Positions 46,335 through 58,739 of a DNA stretch of 64,000 nucleotides are shown here, piece by piece. Under the pieces are notes generated by a model that saw only the letters and a program-made list of their open reading frames with translations, was not told the DNA's origin and did not search any database. The translations under genes and the position numbers were made by a program. Origin of the DNA: Trichopria drosophilae (taxonomy: Eukaryota > Arthropoda > Insecta > Hymenoptera > Diapriidae); assembly GCA_030407085.1 (NCBI GenBank), contig CM059586.1, positions 99,027,501 to 99,091,500 on the forward strand, read 5' to 3'. Each line of letters starts with the position of its first letter. Within the stretch, counting starts at the first letter, position 1.

Positions 46335-46650
46335 ACCTACAATAAATTTAAGATGGCGGCTCCAAAATGGCGATTCAAATCTTGTTCATGGGCAGAAAAT
46401 ATACAAATTATTTTCCGAAATGTACAAAACTCCGTATGTGGATGTTTTTAGGATCGTACATTATATACCCGTTTCTGGTTTTTCAAAATAAAAAATGGCG
46501 AACCCAATATGGCGGACAAATTTTCGAAATTTTTGTCAAAATATATGAAAATCGGTAGATGGGGTTTTTGGGATCGTTGATTATATTATATATCCGTTTA
46601 CGATTTTTCAAGTCCAAAATGGAGGATCCAACATGGCGGACAAAAATCTA
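46335..46650 (+). repeat. ATGGCGG repeat cluster
   Basis: Three consecutive monomers: AGATGGCGGCTCCAAAATGG (about 46352), AAAATGGCGAACCCAATATG (about 46494) and AAAATGGAGGATCCAACATG (about 46616), with TTTTTGGGATCGTTGATTAT between them. The 96- and 63-codon frames across it are repeat artefacts. Confidence 0.85.
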
Positions 46651-46659
46651 AAACTGTAT

Positions 46660-48500
46660 ATTTTTATGGATTAGATTAGTAATCCATTCATATTTTTCAA
46701 ATTTGAAAATAGTTGGTGCAGCATTAATTCGCAAACCAATTACAGTACTATTTTCTTTAATACTTTCAACAACTATACTTTTTTCGTAATATCATAGGAA
46801 AACATACAAGACAGAGCTAAATTGAATTTAACAAATGATTGGATTTGATAATTATCGATTAGCAAAATCGAACGTTTAGATTAGAACTAGATTATGCAAC
46901 TAACGGAACTAAATCATAGGAATTTTTTAGGGTGTCATAGGAAAAATTCTTATCCTTTTAATCTAATGCTGATATGAAGTTGAAAGTGAGCCATAAATAG
47001 GTGAATGTTTAAATTTCAGAAAAGACATATGTTTTTTGAATGGATTTAATTATTTTTTATGACATTAACGTTTAAATAACATCGTTTTAATAAATAATTT
47101 TAATAGCATAATTACTTGCGTTTACTAATATTAATATTTTGTGCGTAAAAGGCGGTTTAATTCTGTTTAAGGATAAAATAACGAGACTTATTTACTGGCT
47201 TCATAGAATATTACATAAATATACAATTAGCAAAAAGTTTGGACATTAAAGAACATTTTTATTTCTATTATTATTATTAGTATTTTTAGTTGATTTACCA
47301 ACAAAGGATTTCGAACATTTTACACATATAAATTTTATGCAGTTGCTAAGAACCCCTTAAAATTTAAAAACAATTCTTTTGTTGAATTTAAAATGGCTAT
47401 TGATACGTATTCTACCTCGATTAAAAGATTTTAAATTTAGTTACAGTACAGTTCCTTTATGAACGTTAAGTAACCACGATATTGTAAGATAATAGAGTGA
47501 AATGTATTCTCTTTTTTAATATGAAAGCATTGTCCAATGACCAACTATCAGGTAGTGGTTTGAATTTCAGCTAACTTTCAAAGGAAAAGCGACCTTCCTA
47601 CTGCTCATTTAAATATTAGAAAGAACCGCAACGTTTCGGCTTAAAAACTGGCTAACTTTAAAACTTTTATGACATGCTTATATTCAGCTGTTTCAGTCTA
47701 CTCTTAATTTAGTCTTAAAATTATGGGTTATTTATATTTTTTGTCAATTTCTACAAAAAAATATAAATAGTTATTTTAGATATTTTTCTTTTTATATTCA
47801 AGATAAGTCTGTAAGTTTTCAATCCGAATGTTTGTAATTTCAATTATTATAAAGGAAATATTATTCAAAGCTCAAGAATTCATAATAATAATGAAAGAAT
47901 TATTAGTGTAATAAGCCATTTTAAAAAATATTGTCCGCAAAAGTTTAGAAATTTTTACGAAAAGATTGTTGCTGTTTTGAAAACAAAAAGTAAAATTGCC
48001 TTTCCACGTGACTTATTTTGAAAACTTACTTCGTATATTTAAGCAAATTGAAATATGCGTAGTTAGCAAGAGCGAAAGACCGTCGATGAATTAGTTGAGT
48101 AGTAATAATATCTTTAAATTAATTAAATGGATAATCTACTTTACGCTTTCAGAACAGAGAATTATGATTATCTCCAGGCAAACATTTCTAAAGATCTTAT
48201 TTTCATTAATGTTGACTCTTTAAAAACTAGTTAAACATTTCTATACAAGTATCATCCTTTGATCAGTAGATTATATTTTCTTAGGAAAATTATTATTCGT
48301 TACTCAGGGTTCTTAATAATTATTTGAAATTACATTGATAATTATGAAAATAAAATAGATCGTAATTTTTTATTCTGAAGTCAAAAACTCTATTGAGGAT
48401 AATTTTTTTGAAAAAATGCTTTTAATTATTACGATTGTCGTAACGATGGGAATTTACTCTGCAACGATTGATTTTTTTCGTCATTTTTGGATTTTTAAAG
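46660..48500. other. AT-rich DNA, nothing recognised
   Basis: Very AT-rich with stops in all frames. No repeat ends or RNA genes seen. Confidence 0.4.
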
Positions 48501-48575
48501 AAGAAAAAAAATACCATGTGCCAGGACTTGAACTCGGAACGTTTCGATTGTCGGTCGGACACTCTCAAAAAACAG
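48495..48575 (-). repeat. tRNA-derived fragment
   Basis: The minus strand carries GAGTTCAAGTCCTGGCAC, a B-box-like sequence next to a T-rich tail, preceded by a diverged body without a convincing A box. Probably a SINE remnant. Confidence 0.35.
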
Positions 48576-49089
48576 TCAATATGTCGATTATAGGATACTT
48601 TAAATGGTACTGACAATTGTCATTACGAATTGTTCCATGATGTTTGTCTGTCTTTTGTTTGTCATATGCGTTTTCTATTTATAAATATTTAAATTTTCTT
48701 AGTGGTTGTGTTTCAAAAATTGTTTCATGTGACGCCTAATGTGTTTGATCAAATATGAATCTCTATTCTGGATAGCTCTAATCTGTATTTAAACTTTCTT
48801 AAGTTTTACTTAAAATGGAATAAGAGAGGTCTAAGCCTTCTTGAAACTCCACTACTTAGAATAAGAGAGGTCTTACAATACATTTTAGGTATGAATAGTT
48901 AATTAGTCGTCTTAATGCAGAAATACCTATAGCAAACGCTTTTTTTTTAGTTTGCAAAAGTGTAGCTCTGGACAGATTCTAAAAAGATCATTTAATGGAT
49001 TTTCATAATTTCTATACATTTGTTCCTCATCTGCAGTGGATAGAAAAGAATTCGTTTTTGAGAGGACTGCAAATCGATCACTGTGTTCA

Positions 49090-49970
49090 GATCTGTAACC
49101 TTGCCAACCTTTGAGAACTTCGAGAACGTCGAGAGATTTTATTCAGAATTGTAGGATGGCCTCACTTCGTCGTAATATCGCATTTGATCATATTTCGCAC
49201 CTTTCTTTGAGAAATATTTTCAAAAAGGCATCGAGCACACATCGAACTTTCCAGTCGTCAAGAGACTTTAGTGTTCATAATAAAATTGAAAGACTCCAGG
49301 TCCCGAGAGTGTTTGTGATCAGGGTATATATTTCCGTACCTGGCGTTTAATCGCGTGTTATTATATAGCCAGGGCAAATATGATAATGAGGCGAACATTC
49401 AATTTCATTCATTAGCAGCGTAAACTCTATTATTCAACTACGTCGTATCGAGCGAAAGTGCGAGCTGCAAGGGGGCGCAAAGTGGCACTATATAGCTCTG
49501 GCATAACAGCAGTCGAGCGTCGCGAAGTTATTACAACACCAGCACACGTCAATTCTCTGGTCTCTGGAACATTAACGACACGATAAGACGTCTCGTTGCC
49601 TTTGACCAGGTCTCGTTTAATCAGCTGATTTTACAGTATCGGCACTCCATCTAAATGGAAATGCATTCCCCGAGCGACGGCTAATCAATAGTTGTCTAAT
49701 CTCTAATCTTCTGTATGGGGTAAGGATTACTCGGGATTGATTATAATTAAGCAGAGAAGCGTTTCCCAGGTATAACGGTTGAGCTCTCCGAAGCATGCCA
49801 GGCGACGCTATGTTTTTGTTCCTGATAACGACGCAAATATGGTTTGCTAAGAAAGGATGATGACCACTTTGTACTAGGGATTTCCTCCTTGAGCTGGAGC
49901 ATCTCAAACTGGTAAACTCTGCTTGATTATGTTGAGTTTCAGAGGTTGAAGAAATAATCATTTATTTTCG
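49090..49970. other. CpG-rich unique island
   Basis: About 0.9 kb of unique GC-richer sequence, including GAGCTGCAAGGGGGCGCAAA at 49462-49481 (CTCF-like) and GTCTCTGGAACATTAACGAC. Short frames on both strands without domains. Candidate conserved regulatory DNA. Confidence 0.35.
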
Positions 49971-50149
49971 GAAAGGCTCAAGACGTGGTCTTAACAAGGT
50001 GATCTACTCAGATGATGCAGTTGCATCATATCTTTAGTTTGAATTTAGGTTCATTGTTTCATCAATTAATTGCATGTAGATATACTCATTCATCATTTTG
50101 AAAATTTTCTTCACGACGTGAAAAGTTAGACTGTTTATTTCCATGTGCG

Positions 50150-51100
50150 AGTTAAATAGCTACGTAGCTAGGTTGACCGCCGTTAGGTGGACCAGAAGAT
50201 GGTCAGGATCAATGTATATCTGAGCATAATACATTGTATTCCTTATTTTGAATGGTCTCTTTTTTCAATTAACATTTGATTTTTACTCACAGTGGGATAA
50301 ATTCAGTTTTAAATAAAATATTCGATATAAATTCGATTTAATTATACTTTGCAGCGTTCGTGTTTCAGGTTTCATTTACGTCGCATTGTTATTACAATTA
50401 CATTTAAGGAATTCCGATCATGCGGTTAACAGGTAGCATCCGACTAATGTCAGATTCCAATATCTGCCTTGTTTTAATGCATTGCTGTCTGAATGGAATA
50501 CACAAGTTGCCCTGATATCGTATTGCAAAGCATGTCTAGCAGCTGAACGTAATGAAGCATCGATTACATTATCGGTTTTCATTAGTATTTTCGTACTTCA
50601 ACCCCAGGTTAATTTATATTAACGTTGTGCTCAGAGTACAGACTTTCGATAAATCTGAAAGGTACCAATTTTAATGAGCAATATTTATTCAGCGCATATC
50701 TGGTAACCAAATCGAAGTTTCTAGATGAAATTGCAAACGTCGGTTTGCAATGCGGATAATCTTGCGACATGTCGATATGTACCAGGTTGACAGTTAATTG
50801 ATGGCCGCAACAGATGCGACTTACTTGATGTACCTACTGGAACAACGGTATTGATGATGAGTTTAGCCGCATATACCTGGGGCAGTACGTCCGGATATAC
50901 CTGATCCAGCAGGTCTCGGGGAACTATAATCTATTCTCCTGGATGCCTGTTCAAATTTCGGACCGGCCGACAGCCTCTGTTTATCGCTGCAATATCCACG
51001 CATACGTTACGGATGTTTGAAATCATTTTCGACCAGCACATCGACGGTTACACACTGGCCCGTTGTGTTCTTGCAATCTCAAAACTGATTCTATCAGTTT
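50150..51100. other. Unique balanced-composition region
   Basis: Composition is closer to 42 percent GC, with no repeats and no long reading frame. Could be conserved noncoding sequence. Nothing specific recognised. Confidence 0.25.
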
Positions 51101-51622
51101 AACCACCCATGAATCGATTTTACATTTTGAGGCATTGTGTTGCGGATAAATAGCTATTTATGAATGTGATGGGAATTTTGATTAAGCTTTACCACACGAT
51201 GTAAATGTACTTAAAGTGAATTCGTCACATCTACTTCCTCTTGGAATGTATTTCATTTTTAATATAAATAAGTAACTGACACTTTAAAAAGCAAGAAAAT
51301 TGCAGCTGATTTGAAGATGACCACTGGAAATATCCGACGATAGAATCGAATTACCTTTCACTAAAATAACACTTTTCAATAATCCTTCAATATTAAGCCC
51401 TTATTGTGCTATAAGTTTGGTTACGATAGGTCAGGTTCGGTTAAGAAAGGTTAAGTTAGGTTAGCTTAGCTCAGGAAGTTGTTGACGTCCTAGCTTTCCA
51501 ATGATTATTAGATAATCAGTTTTATTATTGTTCTGGCAAAACTCTATATTCATAATTTATTAAATTCTATATTTAATAAAATTACTAGGTTTGGTTAGAA
51601 TACGTTAGGACGTTAATTTTAG

Positions 51623-51816
51623 GGCCGGGGAGCAAAGTTCCGAAAATAAAAACTCCGAAAGGCTGAAATCTCGATATTGCGTGAGTCCAAGGTATTTTAA
51701 TTTGCTTTCGATTTGCCAAATTTTCTAAGACAAAGTGAAGAAAATCATGTTGAACCCATCTATATCGAAATTTTGGCCTTTCGGTATGTTGAGTTTCGGA
51801 ACTTTGTTCCCCGGCC
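51623..51816. mobile_element. 194-bp MITE with perfect 8-bp target duplication
   Basis: Ends GGCCGGGGAGCAAAGTTCCG and CGGAACTTTGTTCCCCGGCC, TIR about 24 bp with one mismatch. Perfect 8-bp direct repeats AATTTTAG at 51615-51622 and 51817-51824. An 8-bp duplication fits a hAT-type MITE. The 97-codon minus frame crosses it and is not a gene. Confidence 0.9.
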
Positions 51817-52087
51817 AATTTTAGTTGGTTTAGATTGTGTGGTACATGTTTTGTACAACGTTTGATATTATTATGCATTTTGCTGTGTGTTTATTATTTA
51901 ATATAGTGCTATTGATTGTAGATTTATACTAAATTTGTAAATTTATATTAGTTAGATCTACAAAACATCTAAGTGGGGTTTTCATTTATAAATTTCTGCA
52001 GTAAAGATCGATTTGTATGTAGGGATTTTAGTGGGTGAAAATGATAGTTTTCACTTATTGCTTGCTTAAAGTAAGCGAACAATTAGT

Positions 52088-52690
52088 GAGTCAGTCTGTC
52101 CGTTAATCAGTCAGTCAGTCAGTCAGTCAGTCAGTCAGTCAGTCAGTCAGTCAGTCAGTCAGTCAGTCAGTCAGTCAGTCAGCCAGTCAGTCAGTTAGTC
52201 AATCAATCGATCTATCAATCGATCAATTTATCAATCGATTAATCAATCAATCAATTAATCAGTCAACCAATCAGTCAATCAATCGACCAATCAAACAATT
52301 AATAAATCAACGAAGCAAGCAAGCAAGCAAGCTATAAGTGAGTCAGTCGGTCAGTCAGTTAGTTTGTCAGCCAGTCAGTCAGGCAGTCAGTCAACCAAGC
52401 ATTCAATCAATCAATCAATCAACGAAGTAAGCCAGTAAGCAAGCATTAAGTGAGTCAGTCTATCAGTCAGTCAATCGGCCAGTGAGTCAGTGAGTCAGTG
52501 AGTCAGTCAGTCAGTCAGTCAATCAATCAATCAATCAATCAAGGAAGCAAGTAAGCAGCAATAAGTCTGTCAAGTAGTCAGGCAGGCAGGCAGTCAGTCA
52601 GTCAGTCAGTCAGTCAGTCAGTCAGTCAGTCAGTCAGTCAGTCAGTCAGTCAGTCAATCAATAAATTAATCAATCAATCAATCAATTAAT
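52088..52690. repeat. Tetranucleotide microsatellite (CAGT)n with (CAAT)n and (CAAG)n
   Basis: Long runs of GTCA repeats, alternating with ATCA and AAGC tetramers in at least four blocks. The shared period of four, with switching of the unit, suggests slippage and expansion of a GTCA progenitor. Confidence 0.97.
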
Positions 52691-52699
52691 CTATAATAC

Positions 52700-53925
52700 C
52701 CATCAATTGACCTTTCTCTCTCCCCCTATATTTTTCTTAAGCAATCAACAATTTTCTTTTTAACTAAATAATCTGGTTAAATTAGTAAAATAACTATTCC
52801 ATGCACTTCGGTCTATCTACTTAAATGAATAGGCTTTATTGATTCAAGCAAATTTTTTCTTCGTAATAATGAATCGTGCTTTCTCAACATATGAATAAAA
52901 TGGTTGATATTACTGATTTTTTTCAGTGTATCTAAAATCTCACCATTTCCTCAATTTAACCCTTTGTGTCACGCAATTCACACAATAGTCAAATAATTAA
53001 AAATAACCAACTATACACCGTTTCTGTGATCACAATCTTTTCATCCAATCAATTACTATTGTGGCTCTTGTGACTATTAGAGTTAATCATATCAGTAGAT
53101 TTTGCTTGGCTAACAAAGGATTTCATTTTGCTGATTTTTATGAAGTATAAGATTTTTGTGATGTTGATAAGCAAAATATACAGAAACTTAAAATTTCAGA
53201 ATCAATGATCGGATGCAAAGCGTTAGATTGTTAAAAATGTGACACTATTATGCCACCAATGTAACCGAATTGTACAAAACAATGTTTCAGGAAAGGACAT
53301 TAAGTAACACTTTCAAAAAATGACTAAACTTTCATGTAATGTACCTTAAAATGACTGAACTGTAATATCAACTGAAATGGAGGTTCCCAGGCGTAGTTAG
53401 ATTTTTTGTCACCAGGTGCGATTGCGATGTTCTTAGCTATCCGCTTCGCGAAACCAGATCCCATTTTAAAAACAGATTTTGATTAACACAGTTAGTTGGT
53501 ATTTAAACGTCTCTTAGCACTAGTATACATGTGGGAATTTTTTTCTGGTATTTTGTGTAAAGTTATTTAATTATGTAATTTTTTGGTTACAGTGTAAATT
53601 ATGGTTTTTACATATATAAGGTAAGATAATAATAGGTGGAGCTGATAATCCCATCTAAAAAACAGAATTTCGGAAATATTGACACATAAATAAATATAAT
53701 GTAAAAAATAGAACCCCGAAACGAAATTCTGCTTCGTTGTAGTTTATGAAACTGTAAATGAACTGAACCATGACTAAACTCTAATCAAAATTTTGTCGAT
53801 GAGGTAACATACCTAACATACTAAAATCAAAATATTTGCAGTCTGTTGGATAGCGCAATATGCTTTCATTTCATTATCGACATTTTGTTTTCGATTATTC
53901 ATGACGCATAGGGAGTTTGGATTAC
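52700..53925. other. AT-rich DNA, nothing recognised
   Basis: No long frame, repeat end or RNA gene seen. Confidence 0.35.
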
Positions 53926-53929
53926 GACC

Positions 53930-54560
53930 AGATTTCTCAGTCACTAAATCGTTCTGTCGAAATACCGTGCATTCCGCATTAACATATCATGCAGTTCACA
54001 CGCACCGCATCGTCAATTTCTCTCTCGGGCCGGAATTCATCGCAACGACAACAAGGATTTATACCGAATAGCCGGTATTTCTGGCAGAGAATCACGAACG
54101 CCGACCAATTTATCGCCTCCCCGTCTCCGCCAGCATTCCCCCCCGACACGATCCCGCCCTAGATATAAATCCCCCAGTATTGACTACATCCGATTTTAAA
54201 CAGATTTCAACTCTTTAATTATTTGCATTAGGGAGCTGCCGCCCTCTATGCCTTCCATGATTACACTCGTTCGTTTAATCACTACAAATGCCCCGAGGTA
54301 GCTAGCTAGTCGTCGTTAAATAATTCCATTTTAGTTAAATCGCTCATTTCAGACTACGGACGAGCGTCTCGGCGCGCATGCCTTAATAGAGTTCCAGAAA
54401 ATAACAACTCGCAATTATTCCGCTGCCGTGTACCGATCTCGGGGACGTTATACCCGCGGTGAGCTTACTGTTTTACCGGATTTCAACCCCAGAGTTTCCG
54501 GTCGGTTTTACGACGTGGCTTTGAAATTATTCCAAGGATTTTGCATGTCCGACTCGCCGA
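53930..54560. other. CpG-rich unique island with octamer motif
   Basis: Unique GC-rich stretch containing TTTAATTATTTGCATTA at 54214-54230 (inverted octamer ATTTGCAT beside TAATTA) and CpG-dense GACGAGCGTCTCGGCGCGCA (54360). The two opposing short frames show no domain. Candidate enhancer-type conserved DNA. Confidence 0.35.
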
Positions 54561-55731
54561 CCACTTGCAATTGCCAAAATTGTTTTGGTGAAAAAAAGCT
54601 CCAGTTTTGGAGAGAATCCAGAACAATAGACGTGTTCCTACAAAAATATGGAAGTTTCTAATAAATTTTAATTTTTTTGTCATAAATGATTCTGTATTTA
54701 TTTTGTTACGACGATAACAAGATTTGGACCTTTTATCAAATTTTTCATTTCTACAGTTAACAAACAAGAATATGTATTCAATACACAAAATACGATGTTT
54801 TATTAAAAAAAAAATACATATTTTTCATAAAATAATGGATATTTTCTCAACTAAAAGATTTAATTAGCAAAAGACGGCCATTTTATTAAATGGCATCATA
54901 TTAAAAAATCTTTCGCGCACATGTCTAATTATACATGAGAGACATTTTTTTAAACGGTTATTCGGCTTCGCCGCCATTTTTTATTACCGAATTAGGGTAT
55001 ATAAAAATAGATGTAATTTTGAGAAGGTTATGGGGGTATTATCAAAATTTGTAATGTGAAGTTATTTGGCTACAATCAAATTCATAGCGAGAATTTCAAA
55101 ATTTAAGACAATGGTTCTATTATGGCTGACTGAAAATAACAAAATTGATGCGATTCACACAAAATTTGCTATTCGTAGATTTTCCTATTCAAACAAAACG
55201 AAATAATGTAAAAATTACAAATTTGTTTCATAATCAGTAACGTTAAAAAACCCTGAGAAACACATTTCATCTGGATCGTGCAATTCTTCTTATTTTGATC
55301 CGCCATTTTGGATCCGCCATTTTGAATGTTGGAAATCAGAGGTGAGCCTACAGCGATCAGGTAAATGTTTCGTTAAAAGTTACCTTTTTTTTATATTACG
55401 CTTTCTCTTGGTACGAGTCGGGCGAACATTTTTTCCCAGGTAGCAATTGACCACCGGCAGAGTACTGATTCAGTACTGACTGCCGGAGTTCAGTACTGAC
55501 CGTCAGTACTGAGTCAGTAATGGCCCACCCCAGGCTGGTAACGCTCTCCAGTACTGACTGCCGGAGTAGAGCAGTACTGGACCAGTACTGATTGCCGGTA
55601 TAATTCTTGAGAATTAAAAAAAAACAATTTATTATTTATTATTGTTGTTTCTCGCATTAAGTATTTCACATTTTATACTCTATTTTCTTATAATTCTAAA
55701 TAACTCGCAAATATAAATGAAAAAAAGCTTT

Positions 55732-55806
55732 TGCATCCACCGGGATTCGAACCTACGACCTTTAGATCATAAAGCACGCACGCTAACCATTACGCCACAC
55801 GCTATG
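55732..55806 (-). repeat. tRNA-like sequence (SINE head or pseudo-tRNA) inside the 55435 element
   Basis: Minus strand: TGGCGTAATGGTTAGCG (strong A box), an anticodon-arm-like GCTTTATGATCTAAAGG with a GAT triplet in the loop, then TAGGTTCGAATCCCGG (strong B box). The 5' and 3' acceptor strands do not pair, so a functional tRNA is unlikely. Confidence 0.6.
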
Positions 55807-55877
55807 TTGCAAAACATAATTTCGGAACTGATACATTAAGATACATCCAAACTTTGCAAAGTTAGATTAAAAAAAAA

Positions 55878-55886
55878 TATATATTT

Positions 55887-55961
<75 letters not shown>
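55878..55961. repeat. (AT)n microsatellite
   Basis: More than 60 uninterrupted bases of alternating AT (from about 55897), preceded by imperfect TATATTTTATATATTATA. Confidence 0.97.
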
Positions 55962-55964
<3 letters not shown>

Positions 55965-56509
55965 TGCTTAGATTGAAATTATTTTTAGATCCATGTCCTA
56001 TATAAAACTTCAAAAGCTAAAAAATTTTGTTCCAAACAAAAATAATCGTTATTTTTCGATAGAAACGCTGTGTACTATTATTTTTAATTTTCTATGTGAG
56101 GAGGGTACTAGCAATGAGGGTAAAAATAAAAAAAGTCTTAAAAACCCCGGTTATGCTTACGGATAAACTTTTATTTGTTGAATAGAAATTATTACACAAA
56201 AGAATCTCTAATTTGTCTCTGATCTTGTCTAATTATTTTTTCATAATAAACATTTCCCTATATATTAATTAAGTTTCGAACATTGCTACTGACTGCCAGT
56301 ATAGAGTCAGCACTGATGTGGTACGGAAGTCGGTACTGACTCAACTCCTTAAGTCAGTACTGACGGTCAGTACTGGTTCAGTACTTTACCGGTGGTGTAG
56401 CCAGTACTGATTCCGCTCCATAAGTCAGTATGTGTTTCATTACTGGGTCAGTACCCTGCCGGTGGTTAACTCCGGCAGACCTCCGAAATTGCTACCTGGG
56501 TTATGCCAA

Positions 56510-57760
56510 AAATGTTCATATCTGCAATCAACGCCTCCAAATCCCTTTCAGTAACCATTTTCAAGAATATCCGTTAAAGTTTTACAAATTTCATCCGCCA
56601 TATTGTAATTAATGACTTCAAAAACATAAATTTTGAGTTATTCAGCAATTACAGATTTCGAAACAGAAATCGATTGGGTAAAAATTAAATAATATATAAA
56701 TTTTGCGCTTCGGGCGCCAGTTTTAAATCGCCATTTTTAAATTTTAAACGCTGATATTTTGCACTTCCGAGACATCTGCGTTGCAGTTTCCAGGTGTAAA
56801 TTGACGATTTATGAAAAAAATATTTTAAAATTTCGCGATTTTTTGAAAAAAAAAACAGCTGCATTTTTTTTGGAAACGTTTTGGGCCAATTCTGTTTACA
56901 GAAAAGCAGTCTTTTTTACATTAGAAATATTGGGTGCTGATTTTTGTCTTGGCCATAACATTATCCAATATCGCGCTGAGGTTGGTGTTCGAAAAGTGTC
57001 CGTCCCGTCCTTAAAGGGTTAAGTAGACATTAAGAATCATATTTTATATTTCCATATTGTTTATTTTATGAGGAATATTATCTTGAGAAACTGGCATTAA
57101 ATATAAGAATAAAGAATAAAAAGATATTCTAGATTAAAAAAATTAAAGCTTCATCTTATATGATTACTTAAAAGTTGAAGAATAGCCAAAAATGTTATCT
57201 CTTTACAAAAATTTCATAACTTGAATACTTTCTGAGTTATAATCAATTGAAAAAGGGTCTGTATTTGCGTGGTCAAATTTTTGAAAAATCATAACTCGAA
57301 AACTTTGTCATTTATTTCAAAATTAAAAAAACACGTAACGAATATTTTTCCCTCTAGAATTTGAAAAAAATATACCAAGTGATTTAAATTTTTGATAGGA
57401 AAATTTTACATGGAATCGCCCATATGGATTGAATTATATAGTAGGTATTCTCGTCCCACATCAAATTATGAGTAAAATGTTTCATCTTGCTACAAAGTTA
57501 AAAAAAATGGAAAAGTATACATACAATATGAAATAAAAAAATTAAATTCTAAATGTGGACTAGCTTCACGCTTCAAAATTATTTATGAAAGCATATTTCG
57601 AACATATAACAATTTTTTAAATATTTTTTTAGTAATATTTCATGGAGAATAAGACTTAGTGTACATTATAGTATATTACGTTCTAAAAACAAAGAAATAA
57701 GATTGAATTTCAAAATAAAAAGACCTTCTTTCTTTTCCTTTGATACATAATTACAGATTA
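56510..57760. other. AT-rich DNA, no gene
   Basis: Contains a CCGCCATATT fragment of the ATGGCGG family near 56595. The 87-codon frame at 56759 is AT-rich without motifs. Confidence 0.4.
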
Positions 57761-57769
57761 TTTCGTTCT

Positions 57770-58300
57770 CTACTGGGGATATATTTGTTATGCCATCGAT
57801 AAGGCCGAACAAAAAGCTTTGCCTAAAAAGCTCTCTCCCCGAGAAGCATGGCCTAAACGTGTAGTTTTAAGTGGAGCTCAACAAAAACCGAACAATATAT
57901 GTTCTTTTTCAGTTAAGAGCTTTCTCGACGTTAATGGTAAAACGTTTCGTCTGCCATCCGCCATCGGAAACGTACACGTGCGTTTGCAGGTAGTTTGCGG
58001 GCAGCTTTATAAGAAGATTAAAAGCTCACGGCACGCTCGGCGAGTATTCCGGGCATGTGCCCCCAGGTTCCGATCGCCCCCTTTAAATCATACATATTTA
58101 ATGTGACGAGATTTCATCGGTGAGCTCGCCACTTTCCTAGGCTATTGAAAAATGGACTTTCACCGGCACGATCGGATACCGTGCAGATTGCACTTCGTGC
58201 ACCGATTTCAAGGGGATTCATCCGTTCTTGTATTCCGAAATTATCGAACGGACTAAATTACGGAGGTAGTCCCGAACACGCTACACCCCTCGAAAAAATG
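57770..58300. other. CpG-rich unique island
   Basis: Unique GC-richer stretch with dense CpGs (for example GCACGCTCGGCGAGTATTCC). Two + strand frames of 95 and 90 codons have no recognisable domain and no splice context that could be supported. Candidate conserved noncoding DNA. Confidence 0.3.
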
Positions 58301-58472
58301 GGTCGGATTGAAAAAAAAACGGTGAAAAAGTATTATCGCACATTTCAACGCCCTCTGTTCATAGAATACCAATTCATAAATTACTGGAAGACTATTCCAA
58401 CAGAAAATTATTTTTAATATGATTTATTATCGAAAAAACGTTCAATATGAAGCCAACTAAAATTTTAATATC

Positions 58473-58508
58473 CAGTACGCTAACGCCTGAGCTACAATAG
58501 CTGGCAAA
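58473..58508 (-). repeat. tRNA 5' half fragment
   Basis: On the minus strand TATTGTAGCTCAGGCGTTAG is a very good A-box region of a tRNA, but the sequence leaves the tRNA pattern before any T arm. Truncated tRNA-derived element. Confidence 0.5.
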
Positions 58509-58739
58509 AAAAATTGTTTATGCAGAATTGTCTATTTCGTTACAAATTAATGTAACTAGGTGGTTTTCATTCAGGCGTCCATTTTGTACGTTTGCTTTAG
58601 CTCGGTTCGACTTAAAGGAAAATGTAGTAAACCCATCGTTTTAATTATACGTATTTGATCAATGAGTATCCGATATGATCAAACGCGAACGGTTTTGTAG
58701 GTTAAGTAAAAACGGACATTTCAAGTAATCGAAATTAAA

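Larger units (their letters stand above)
55435..56500. mobile_element. CCCAGGTAGCAATT-end element with AGTACTGA subrepeats
   Basis: Starts CCCAGGTAGCAATTGACCAC and ends AATTGCTACCTGGG. Both sub-terminal regions (55450-55610 and 56285-56480) are packed with AGTACTGAC and CTGCCGG units in inverted arrangement. The interior carries a tRNA-like sequence and a long (AT)n tract. No transposase frame or clear target duplication. Confidence 0.85.

Noticed and set aside
52088..52690. CRISPR-like or telomeric array
   Set aside because: Plain tetranucleotide microsatellite with no spacers and not TTAGG.
55732..55806. Functional tRNA with GAT anticodon
   Set aside because: A and B boxes are good but the acceptor stem does not pair and it sits inside a foldback element.
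58145..58417. 90-codon frame in a CpG-rich island
   Set aside because: No recognised domain, and the tail is AT-rich low-complexity; kept only as an unexplained island.
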